In this document: positions 1-6,244 of the stretch, piece by piece | Layout: each line of letters begins with the position of its first letter | How positions within the stretch are numbered: position 1 is the first letter of the stretch | Source: Halovenus sp. | GTDB lineage: Archaea; Halobacteriota; Halobacteria; Halobacteriales; Haloarculaceae | Reading direction: 5' to 3' | Length of the DNA stretch: 13,001 bases | Assembly (NCBI GenBank): GCA_003551945.1 | Contig: PUNZ01000255.1 | Coordinates: 1 to 13,001, forward strand | The notes under the pieces: generated by a model | Told to the model about the DNA's origin: nothing | Databases searched by the model: none | The model's input: the letters and a program-made list of their open reading frames with translations, nothing else | Program-made: the position numbers and the translations under genes

Positions 1-1
1 C

Positions 2-367
2 GGCGAGACCTGGAACGGCGGCTTTGATTTGCCGTTTATCCGCACCCGCTGTCGGGAGTACGACATCGGCTGGCCGCTCTGTGGGCCGTACATCGATGTG
101 TACGAGGTTGTCGGGACGCGGTTCAACGTCTCGAAAAAAGACCTCGAAACGACCTACGGAGAACTTGTCGATGGTGGGTTGAACGCCACAGACCCATTCA
201 AGGACAGCGGCGAGGCCGTCGATCACTGGGAAGCCGGCGAGTTTGAGCCACTGCTTCGACACAACCTCGCAGACATCCGTCGCACGCGAGAACTGGTTGC
301 GGTCGCCGAGCAGTACTGTTCGACCTCACATTTTTCGATGCGCTCGCTTGAACCGATTAATCCGTGA
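2..367 (+). CDS. RNase H-fold 3'-5' exonuclease-like protein, C-terminal part (5' end outside window)
   Basis: The reading frame is open from base 2 and runs off the left edge, so only the last 121 residues are visible. They begin GETWNGGFDLPFIRTR, which matches the Exo II motif (N-x-x-F-D-x-P-F) of DnaQ/PolB-type 3'-5' exonucleases and of the RNase_H_2/YprB-like family. Further on, HNLADIRRTRELV matches the Exo III region (Y/H-N-x-x-D-[IV]), with the last metal-binding aspartate. The Exo I motif would lie outside the window. The protein is expected to be a soluble metal-dependent nuclease; its substrate is unknown. The tail ending CSTSHFSMRSLEPINP resembles the ends of haloarchaeal 'ribonuclease H-like' proteins as I remember them. 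It converges on the DUF418 gene with 36 bases between stops. The family is fairly sure; the cellular role is not. Confidence 0.75.
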   Translation, partial: GETWNGGFDLPFIRTRCREYDIGWPLCGPYIDVYEVVGTRFNVSKKDLETTYGELVDGGLNATDPFKDSGEAVDHWEAGEFEPLLRHNLADIRRTRELVAVAEQYCSTSHFSMRSLEPINP

Positions 368-370
368 GCG

Positions 371-424
371 GTCTCATTCTGCTCGTCGAATCCGTAGGCA
401 GCCTCATTCTTCACGTCGCATCGG
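371..424. repeat. Imperfect 30-base tandem duplication at the 3' end of the DUF418 gene
   Basis: CTCATTCT occurs at 373-380 and again at 403-410, and the following bases continue to match (about 18 of 22 positions). Read on the minus strand, the real gene ends ATG CGA CGT GAA GAA TGA (MRREE-stop). The second copy, lying just beyond the stop, reads ATT CGA CGA GCA GAA TGA (IRRAE-stop). This looks like an old local tandem duplication of the gene's last codons that has since drifted. No function is implied. Confidence 0.5.
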
Positions 425-1678
425 CTGGCGCGTCCGGTAGGTAAGCGTCCGCCAGAGCCATTCGACCGGACCGAACTGGAATCTGTTTACCCACCACATC
501 GAAAGTGGAATCTGAATGGCCCAAATCAACACCACGACACCCAGCAATCCGACGCGACTCACCTCGCCGAACAGCCCAAAGCCGTATCCGTAAAAAATCG
601 TCGTTGCGATGACCGTTTGAAGCAGATAGTTCGTGAACGCGGTTCGGCCAACGGCGGATAACGCGCGGACGACAAGCCCATCGGTAAGCCACCGACAGAG
701 CAACATGATGCCTGCGAGATAGCCCGTTGCAAGCAGCAGTGCTCCCCAGTAGTTGAACTGGAACGCAAGCGTCAGGACCGGGACAGTTTCCCACGCAAAC
801 AATTCACGGAGCCAGACACCCACGAGGACGAGTGTCAACCCAACCCCACCAACCCCGACGAAGAGACGTGTATAAAACCGTGTGCTCCGCTGGTTGGAGA
901 TGACTCCCCATTTGTAGAGAGCCATGCCGATAATCATCATTCCGCCGAGCATCCAGAAGGCTTCAAAAAGGAATCCCCAGGTATGCGCATCAGCGGCAAG
1001 GGGTGCGCGGTGGACAACTTGGTCAATCCACGCACCTTGGTAGACTTCGATTTCCCGTTCCGGCGAGTACTCAGCACCGAACGCAGTGAGTAATTCGGAT
1101 TCTAGTTCTGCCCGTCCATCCGCACCAAGGGAGAGATAGCCAATTCCTGCCAAGAGATATATCAGGGACGGAATCGCGAACATAACAACCCCAAGAATGA
1201 GTTGTCGGGTGGGTCGCCACCGCCACACCCAGACCACGAGGAATCCACACAGTGCATAGAAGACGAGAATGTCGCCATACCACAGCAGATATGCGTGACC
1301 AAGGCCGATGACGAGCAGCCAGAACGTCCGAGAGAGGTGTAATCTTCGTCCCGGTTGGTTTTTCCGTTCTTTCGACTCAAGGAAGAGGACCATCCCGGCA
1401 CCGAACAGGAACGTAAACAGCGTCACGAACTTCTGTTCGAAAAAGACGTGGCTGACCAGCCATGCGAGGTAATTTGCACCGGTAAAATCGCCATAGAGAG
1501 TGGGGTTAAACGACGCAATCGTCGGCATTCCAAACAGCCAGATGTTGATAACTAAAATCCCGAGCAACGCAAACCCACGGAGGGCGTCGAGAGCAACAAT
1601 CCGGTCAGCAGGGTCCGTTGGTCCAGGGCCGTCTTCATCGGATGGTGTCGCCGAATCACCAGTCAACTCATTCGACAT
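404..1678 (-). CDS. DUF418 (YeiB-like) polytopic membrane protein
   Basis: The 424-residue product starts with an acidic, proline-rich tail of about 25 residues. RIVALDALRGFALLGILVIN (residues 26-45) follows; this is the family's N-terminal signature and first membrane helix. About eight to ten hydrophobic segments follow. The C-terminal DUF418 domain (about 255-410) contains GRTAFTNYLLQ (344-354) and the hallmark FGPVEWLWR (402-410) just before the end. The length is normal for the family. DUF418 proteins are related to acyltransferase-3-like membrane proteins; no function is established and I assign none. The start ATG at 1678 is supported by a TATA-like element 23-30 bases upstream, which suggests a leaderless mRNA. 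The gene is divergent from the RecA-like/PolB2 cassette. A decayed repeat of its 3' end lies just past its stop codon. Confidence 0.9.
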   Translation of the reverse strand: MSNELTGDSATPSDEDGPGPTDPADRIVALDALRGFALLGILVINIWLFGMPTIASFNPTLYGDFTGANYLAWLVSHVFFEQKFVTLFTFLFGAGMVLFLESKERKNQPGRRLHLSRTFWLLVIGLGHAYLLWYGDILVFYALCGFLVVWVWRWRPTRQLILGVVMFAIPSLIYLLAGIGYLSLGADGRAELESELLTAFGAEYSPEREIEVYQGAWIDQVVHRAPLAADAHTWGFLFEAFWMLGGMMIIGMALYKWGVISNQRSTRFYTRLFVGVGGVGLTLVLVGVWLRELFAWETVPVLTLAFQFNYWGALLLATGYLAGIMLLCRWLTDGLVVRALSAVGRTAFTNYLLQTVIATTIFYGYGFGLFGEVSRVGLLGVVVLIWAIQIPLSMWWVNRFQFGPVEWLWRTLTYRTRQPMRREE

Positions 1679-1700
1679 ACCTCATGTACCACTGCTCAGA

Positions 1701-1708
1701 AGTATTGT
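1701..1708 (-). promoter_or_regulatory. Candidate TATA box of the DUF418 gene
   Basis: The minus strand reads ACAATACT 23-30 bases upstream of the ATG at 1678. This is the spacing expected for a leaderless archaeal transcript. The match to a haloarchaeal TATA consensus is only moderate. Confidence 0.3.
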
Positions 1709-1760
1709 CTTACCGGTCTGAGGTGATTGACACTGACCTCTTGGGCTTGGTCTCTACGGC

Positions 1761-1776
1761 AAACCCGGAAACCCGG
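1761..1776. repeat. Tandem direct repeat AAACCCGG x2 upstream of the PolB2 cassette
   Basis: Two exact adjacent copies of AAACCCGG end 46 bases before the first cassette start codon, inside the 144-base divergent intergenic region. The position would suit an activator or repressor site. With only two short copies it may be chance. Confidence 0.35.
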
Positions 1777-1822
1777 AAGCGACCCCCTCTTGCTTACTTC
1801 CGTGTCGTCCCATGCACTGTCT

Positions 1823-2530
1823 ATGTCAGCATCCAACCACACGAGAGAGTTGGCCCGGTCAGTCTCACTCCCGGAGCTTGAACCAGGCATTACGCTCCTA
1901 GAGATCGACGCATCACTCAGCCGTGTCATCCACGCGCTTGCTGTCGATTCTGTCGGTCTGTCCGGCGGCGATGCGCTCTGGATTGACCCCGGAACACACG
2001 CACAGACAGCACCGCTCGTCGAGCTTGCACCGACCGACCGCATCCTCGATCGGATTCACATTGCCCGTGGATTCACCCCGTTTCAGCACGTCGAGTTGCT
2101 CAGGTCGCTTCCGGGTTTGGTGACGGACCGAACAGCGGTTGTCGTCGTTCCACATCTCGACCGCTATTACCGCGATGGGGCGCTGTTCGCCGACGAAGGA
2201 AGGGAGATGTTAGTTTCCGGAATTGCCAGCCTCGCTCGTGTCGCCCGTGAGCATGAGATTGCCGTGCTCGTAACGCGAATGACCGACGACGACGTTTCGG
2301 AACCACTCGAAACGGCAGCACACCAGACCCTTCGCTGTGAATCAACACCATTCGGTCCGCGGTTTCGCACGGAAACGGACGAAACGCTGGTTTACCCTGT
2401 TGAAGGCGGGCTCTGGGTCCAGACGACACTCACATTTTGGGCCGACGTACTCGCTGCGCGCCAGTCACGATACCAACAGAGCGAGGGGACGATAACGCCA
2501 CAGGAGGTGACCGCTCATGGGGCGAACTAA
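1823..2530 (+). CDS. RecA/RadA-superfamily protein lacking Walker A (PolB2 cassette, first gene)
   Basis: I chose the ATG at 1823 (235 residues, MSASNHTREL), because the frame open upstream of it shows no family features. The protein lines up with the RadA/RecA core: GITLLEIDASLSRVIHAL (22-39) sits where a P-loop would be, but the GxxxxGK[ST] signature is absent. ALWIDPGTH (51-59) corresponds to the 'ALYIDTEGT' strand. RIHIARGFTPFQHVELLRSL (77-96) matches the RadA 'YVARAFN..' strand and helix. TAVVVVPHLDRYYRD (104-118) occupies the Walker B strand, without the usual aspartate at its end. VAREHEIAVLVTRM (140-153) matches the following strand. It therefore appears to be a RecA fold unlikely to bind ATP in the usual way, more plausibly an adaptor or scaffold. 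Its last 14 bases overlap the next gene. By position it is the RecA-like partner found with archaeal PolB2 genes, and it recalls bacterial ImuA. The fold is likely; the role is inferred. Confidence 0.75.
   Translation: MSASNHTRELARSVSLPELEPGITLLEIDASLSRVIHALAVDSVGLSGGDALWIDPGTHAQTAPLVELAPTDRILDRIHIARGFTPFQHVELLRSLPGLVTDRTAVVVVPHLDRYYRDGALFADEGREMLVSGIASLARVAREHEIAVLVTRMTDDDVSEPLETAAHQTLRCESTPFGPRFRTETDETLVYPVEGGLWVQTTLTFWADVLAARQSRYQQSEGTITPQEVTAHGAN
2502..2510 (+). promoter_or_regulatory. Strong Shine-Dalgarno for the small helical gene
   Basis: AGGAGGTGA is a near-perfect complement of the archaeal 16S rRNA 3' end, six bases before the ATG at 2517. It lies inside the 3' end of the RecA-like gene. 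This fixes the start of the small gene and indicates SD-led translation within an operon, unlike the apparently leaderless genes elsewhere in the window. Confidence 0.8.
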
Positions 2531-2789
2531 CCCCACCTATCGCGACCAACTCACCCGCCTCGAAGCAGACTGGAACGACTACCGGCGGGGACTCAGAGCC
2601 AGCGAACAGGCCTATTTCGACGCGCTGTTCGAGCACGGGCGGACCTACGCCCACGCAGCAGGCTATCTCAACCACCCAACGCCCGAAATCGCATTCCTCC
2701 TTTCGGTGGTGCTGGCTCACGAGCGACAACTGGCAGAATACGGTTGTTGTCATCACTGCACGCAGGAGGACGATGCCGTTCAAGATTGA
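2517..2789 (+). CDS. Small helical PolB2-associated protein with C-terminal CCHHC cluster
   Basis: This 90-residue protein starts MGRTNPTYRD. It is predicted almost wholly helical: a charged helix at about 8-48 (QLTRLEADWNDYRRGL, QAYFDALFEHGRTYAHAAG), then a hydrophobic one at about 55-73 (PEIAFLLSVVLAHERQLAE). It ends with C77-C78-H79-H80-C81 followed by an acidic tail. The start is fixed by the strong SD at 2502-2510. It overlaps the RecA-like gene by 14 bases and the polymerase gene by 17, so all three are probably translationally coupled. I recognise it only by position, as the small helical protein reported beside archaeal PolB2 genes. It may bridge the RecA-like protein and the polymerase, and the cysteine/histidine cluster could bind a metal; both are inferences. 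The gene itself is well supported by overlaps and SD. Confidence 0.8.
   Translation: MGRTNPTYRDQLTRLEADWNDYRRGLRASEQAYFDALFEHGRTYAHAAGYLNHPTPEIAFLLSVVLAHERQLAEYGCCHHCTQEDDAVQD
2764..2770 (+). promoter_or_regulatory. Shine-Dalgarno that decides the PolB2 start
   Basis: AGGAGGA lies two bases before the ATG at 2773, inside the small helical gene. The spacing is short, but this is the only good SD in the region. It favours 2773 over the in-frame ATG at 2809 and over the open but non-homologous frame reaching back to 2437. Confidence 0.6.
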
Positions 2790-4872
2790 CTACACGGAGA
2801 ACGGAGTCATGGAATGGCATCGGACTGCTGATGGCGTGGCAGTACGCGAAAACACCGACTACACACCGACAATCTATGCGATGGCGGAGACAGGCGGAGA
2901 GGCAACCCTCGACTCACTGGCTAAAACACTCTCACACCGGAGTGATGTCGCCCGCCTCTCCAGAGAACGGTGGCGGCCTGCATTCCGCCGGGAGCCAGGA
3001 TTGGTGCTTCGAATCGACGTCTCGGATATCGACCGGGTCCAACCGCTGGCAGGGTCGATTCGTCGGAGCGCTCGTCCGGGAGAGTACCGACTGTTCAACG
3101 TCGATTTCTCTCGCGAGTTCAGATATTGTCTCGAAGAAGGGCTGGACCCACAGCCGGCACACCCCCTCCGTGTCCTCCACCTGTCGTATCCAGAACCCGG
3201 TTCACAAACAGCGCCAATCGAGCGACTGGAAATTGGTGAGAAAATCGTGGATGGAAGCCCAGAAGCGGTACTGAGTGCGCTGGAAGAACAGCTCGATGCA
3301 ACCGACCCGGATGTGCTCGTCCTCTCGACGGCAGCGCTCGTCCCTGTGCTGTTCGAAACGGCGAATGAACTTGGACGGCCGTTCCAACTTGGACGCCGCC
3401 CCGGCTACGAACAGTTGGCGAGCGAATCCACCTACGAAAGCTACGGACAGGTCGGTCACTCGCCTGCTCGGTATACTGTCCCGGGCCGCGCGATTGTCGA
3501 CCGAGAGAATACGTTTTTTTACTACGAAACGAATCTCGCTGGCTGTCTTGACCTCGTGGGCCGCTCTCGAAAGCCCCTGCAGGAACTCTCGTGGGCGTCA
3601 ATTGGCAACGTCCTGACCGCGATTCAAATCAGAGAAGCGACAGCACGGGGCGTCCTCGTTCCCTGGAAAAGCTGGCGACACGAGTTGCCGAAAACGATGC
3701 GGCAACTCCACAACGCCGACCGCGGCGGGTTTACGTTCTCGCCCGACGTCGGCGTCCACGAAGGCGTCCACGAACTCGATTTTTCATCGCTCTATCCGAA
3801 TATCATCTGCACTCGAAACATTAGCCCGGAGACGATTCGCTGTGACTGTCACGACCGGAAGGATGTTCCGGGGTTGGGATACAGCATTTGTGAAAAGGAG
3901 GGGTATCTGCCAACGGTCCTCCAGCCGATTATCGACGAGCGAGACGCACTCAAAGCCAGAATACAGGAAACCGAGGACACACAGCAACGGGCGGAACTCG
4001 AAGGGAAGGCTGCTGCGCTGAAGTGGATACTCGTCTCCTGTTTTGGTTATCAGGGATTCTCGAACGCAAAGTTCGGCCGCATCGAATGTCACGAGGCCAT
4101 CAACGCCTACGCTCGGGAGATTCTCCTCGATGCGAAAGAGACGTTGGAGCAAGCAGGCTGGCGCGTTGTTCACGGTATCGTCGATAGCCTGTGGGTGACG
4201 GCTCGCGATGATTCGTCTCAAGTACCGCTCGAAGCGGTGACACAGATAGTCACCGACGAAGCCGGTATTCGCCTCGAACACGAGGCAACCTACGACTGGA
4301 TAGCGTTTGTCCCGCGTCGTGACAGCCAAAGCGGAGCCCTCACAAACTATTTCGGCGCACGTCGGGATGGGAGCTACAAATACCGCGGTATCGAGTGTCG
4401 CCAACGGAGCACTCCGGAGTTCGTTGCGGATTGTCAACAGGCGCTGATTGAAACCTTCGATGCGACCCGACGCCCCGAGGCAGTCTGTGCAGAACTGCGC
4501 CAGTGGATTCACAAACTCGAAGCCGGGTCAGTCGACCCGAAACGACTGGTCATCACAAAGCGGGCGTCAAAGAAACTGGAGGAGTACACACAGCGAAGCC
4601 GGACGACTGCAGCACTCCATCGACAAAGGGCAGAAGGGACTGACGCTGCACCGGGGCAGAGCGTCTCCTACGTTGTGGTGGATGACTCCAAAACAGGACG
4701 CGAACGAGTTCGATTAGCCCACGAAGGAGAGACAGAATACGACATCGAATTCTATCGAAGGCAGCTAATTCGGGCAGCGGAGAGCATCCTCTCACCGATT
4801 GGCTGGCGGGAGAATACCATTATGCAGCAGTTGTCTGGACAAGAAGACGCGTCGCTTCACCAGTTTCGCTAA
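2773..4872 (+). CDS. polB2: Divergent family B DNA polymerase PolB2 (proofreading motifs lost)
   Basis: From the ATG at 2773 the product has 699 residues, shorter than the replicative PolB1/PolB3 enzymes. The N-terminal part (about 1-300) corresponds to the N-terminal and exonuclease domains. It lacks the Exo motifs: VLHLSYPEP stands where the D-I-E motif should be, and no Y-N-x-x-x-F-D is seen. The polymerase part is recognisable. Motif A is LDFSSLYPNIICTRN with D336 intact. Motif B is KWILVSCFGYQGF with K417 kept but the usual asparagine replaced by V421. Motif C is HGIVDS (467-472) in place of YGDTDS, with the first aspartate replaced by I469 and the second kept as D471. Between A and B, C357, C359, H360 and C373 could bind a metal. 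This is the PolB2 family, first described as inactivated; as I recall, its Sulfolobus relative Dpo2 has been tied to error-prone damage tolerance. The gene overlaps the small helical gene by 17 bases. Confidence 0.92.
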   Translation: MPFKIDYTENGVMEWHRTADGVAVRENTDYTPTIYAMAETGGEATLDSLAKTLSHRSDVARLSRERWRPAFRREPGLVLRIDVSDIDRVQPLAGSIRRSARPGEYRLFNVDFSREFRYCLEEGLDPQPAHPLRVLHLSYPEPGSQTAPIERLEIGEKIVDGSPEAVLSALEEQLDATDPDVLVLSTAALVPVLFETANELGRPFQLGRRPGYEQLASESTYESYGQVGHSPARYTVPGRAIVDRENTFFYYETNLAGCLDLVGRSRKPLQELSWASIGNVLTAIQIREATARGVLVPWKSWRHELPKTMRQLHNADRGGFTFSPDVGVHEGVHELDFSSLYPNIICTRNISPETIRCDCHDRKDVPGLGYSICEKEGYLPTVLQPIIDERDALKARIQETEDTQQRAELEGKAAALKWILVSCFGYQGFSNAKFGRIECHEAINAYAREILLDAKETLEQAGWRVVHGIVDSLWVTARDDSSQVPLEAVTQIVTDEAGIRLEHEATYDWIAFVPRRDSQSGALTNYFGARRDGSYKYRGIECRQRSTPEFVADCQQALIETFDATRRPEAVCAELRQWIHKLEAGSVDPKRLVITKRASKKLEEYTQRSRTTAALHRQRAEGTDAAPGQSVSYVVVDDSKTGRERVRLAHEGETEYDIEFYRRQLIRAAESILSPIGWRENTIMQQLSGQEDASLHQFR

Positions 4873-4873
4873 C

Positions 4874-4902
4874 GATACCGGCACTCGACGTCCAGCGGTA
4901 TC
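4874..4902. terminator. Inverted repeat between convergent polB2 and DoxX genes
   Basis: GATACCG (4874-4880) and CGGTATC (4896-4902) form a perfect 7-bp stem with a 15-base loop in the 58-base gap between two convergent genes. No T-tract follows on either strand, so a bidirectional terminator role is only a guess from position. Confidence 0.3.
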
Positions 4903-4930
4903 AGTCGTTCATCCGAAGCGGCACCCGCAA

Positions 4931-5347
4931 TCACTCACCGGGCATCGGCCGAGTGTACCACCACGCCCACACGATAAGGACACCCTGGAACGGGAGTCGT
5001 CCCCACCGGACGGCGGGCGACGGGTCGAGCGTTCGGCCGAATACCCCCGTCACCGTCACATCGCTGACAGCCATATAGATGTTGGCCGGAAAAATCGCGA
5101 TGAGCATGGCAATGATACCCCACGCAGCGAGTTTTCGCGTTCGGGGATGGAGCAACCCGACACCGAGTGCAATCTCAGCGACACCGGAGAGATAGGCAAG
5201 CGCCACCGGATACGGAAGCTGTGGCGGGACAATCTGGGCGAATGCTCCCGGGATGATGAAATGCGTGATGCCGGCGATGATATAAATCGAGGCCATCACA
5301 TACAGAAGCGGCCGTTTGAGGCGAATGAGATGCGTGCTGGCGGTCAT
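4931..5347 (-). CDS. DoxX-like four-helix membrane protein
   Basis: This 138-residue integral membrane protein has four predicted helices at about 14-34, 47-66, 73-94 and 117-132. Family-type motifs are IAGITHFIIPGAF (24-36), YLSGVAEIALGVGLLHPRTR (52-71), AIFPANIYMAV (84-94) and RLPFQGVLIVWAWWYT (117-132). These match the DoxX branch often annotated simply as 'DoxX family protein'. DoxX relatives have been linked to quinone reduction or to membrane oxidoreductase complexes, but no catalytic residue lets me assign a reaction here. The start at 5347 is supported by a TATA element 24-29 bases upstream, so the gene probably has its own leaderless mRNA. It lies 72 bases downstream of the pirin gene on the same strand, a pairing compatible with a redox-stress role. 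Confidence 0.85.
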   Translation of the reverse strand: MTASTHLIRLKRPLLYVMASIYIIAGITHFIIPGAFAQIVPPQLPYPVALAYLSGVAEIALGVGLLHPRTRKLAAWGIIAMLIAIFPANIYMAVSDVTVTGVFGRTLDPSPAVRWGRLPFQGVLIVWAWWYTRPMPGE

Positions 5348-5370
5348 AGTGTCTGTGCCTTGGCCCGGGA

Positions 5371-5376
5371 GATAAA
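5371..5376 (-). promoter_or_regulatory. TATA box of the DoxX gene
   Basis: The minus strand reads CTTTATCTCC, with TTTATC about 24-29 bases upstream of the ATG at 5347. That is ideal spacing for a leaderless haloarchaeal transcript. It lies in the gap after the pirin stop codon. Confidence 0.55.
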
Positions 5377-5419
5377 GAGCGTTCGCCTACAAGCTATCCC
5401 TCTCAGCGTAGCGACGTGA

Positions 5420-6175
5420 TTACCGACCTATCGTTCCCTGCCGCGTCACTGGTGCCTCAGGATTGATGACGAACGCAACGACAAGCGAATCGGTGGTGGC
5501 GGTCAGCGATACCGAATCGGCTCCCTCCACCACCAATCCGCTTTCGGTTGTATCGAATCGCGTTTCCGCGGCAGTGACCGCTCCATCAAAAACGTAGAAG
5601 TAGGTATCCCAGCCCTCCTTCGCTGGAAGTGAAACAGTCGCACCCTCATCGAGACGAATATCAGAGAAGTGGACATCGTTGCGTACGAAAAGCGGTGCGT
5701 CAGACCCCTCCGGGCCGAACAGCTGTCGCCACTCGTTTTGAACTGGCTCTTCGATTGGCTCATGCTGGATGTTCGGCGGCAGGTCAAGGCTGTGTGGTCG
5801 CACGAATATCTGGAGCATTCGCAGCGGTGGGTCCTCCGGAAGCGTCTTCTCTTCGTGCCAGAACTCCCGTCCGGCGTTCATCACCATGAGGTGGTCGCTG
5901 TCGGTCACAAGTTTGTTCCCCTCGCCATCGTCGTGGCGCATCACCCCCCGAGGCACCCACGAGATGATTTCTTCATTCTGGTGGGGGTGCATCCGAATGA
6001 GCGTATCCGGGTCCATGAACGACTCGACGACAGTCGAAAGCGGGCCGTATCCGTGGTCGTGGTGGTCAGGAAGGTTCCGTCCGGGGAAATTGAAATAGGT
6101 CCGAAATTTCCCCTGATTTTGGCCGACGGTAGTCCGAGGCGCTTTGTGGAGGGTCACGGTCGTTTCGGAACTCAT
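5420..6175 (-). CDS. Pirin family bicupin protein
   Basis: I place the start at the ATG at 6175 (251 residues, MSSETTVTLHKAPR) rather than at 6217, because a TATA element sits 25-30 bases before 6175 and the extra N-terminal residues have no family match. The N-terminal cupin carries the pirin metal site. RMHPHQNEEIISWVPRG (61-77) supplies H63 and H65; MNAGREFWHEE (99-109) supplies H107 and E109. These correspond to the four Fe ligands of characterised pirins. The C-terminal half (about 150-250) is the degenerate second cupin barrel. Pirins are cytoplasmic iron proteins. Some have quercetinase activity and others act as redox-sensing regulators, and the sequence does not tell which applies. 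The DoxX gene follows on the same strand. Confidence 0.9.
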   Translation of the reverse strand: MSSETTVTLHKAPRTTVGQNQGKFRTYFNFPGRNLPDHHDHGYGPLSTVVESFMDPDTLIRMHPHQNEEIISWVPRGVMRHDDGEGNKLVTDSDHLMVMNAGREFWHEEKTLPEDPPLRMLQIFVRPHSLDLPPNIQHEPIEEPVQNEWRQLFGPEGSDAPLFVRNDVHFSDIRLDEGATVSLPAKEGWDTYFYVFDGAVTAAETRFDTTESGLVVEGADSVSLTATTDSLVVAFVINPEAPVTRQGTIGR

Positions 6176-6199
6176 TGATTGCTGTTGGTGGTGAAAGGA

Positions 6200-6205
6200 A
6201 TTAAT
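6200..6205 (-). promoter_or_regulatory. TATA box of the pirin gene
   Basis: ATTAAT lies 25-30 bases upstream of the chosen pirin ATG (6175), in the 69-base gap after the CsaA-like gene. The spacing supports both the start choice and a leaderless transcript. Confidence 0.5.
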
Positions 6206-6244
6206 CCTGCTGTCCACACGAAACGAAGGGAAGAAACAGCGAAG

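Noticed and set aside
2437..2772. Extending PolB2 upstream to an ATG at 2437 (112 extra residues).
   Set aside because: The extra stretch overlaps two real genes, has no polymerase-like sequence, and a good SD sits right before the ATG at 2773.
3784..4512. A 242-residue frame on the minus strand inside polB2.
   Set aside because: It is antisense to the conserved palm motifs of PolB2 and shows no recognisable domain; long antisense frames are common at this codon usage.
4799..5419. A 206-residue plus-strand frame across the DoxX gene.
   Set aside because: The DoxX frame on the other strand has clear membrane helices and family motifs, while this one is rich in Arg, Asp and His with no domain.
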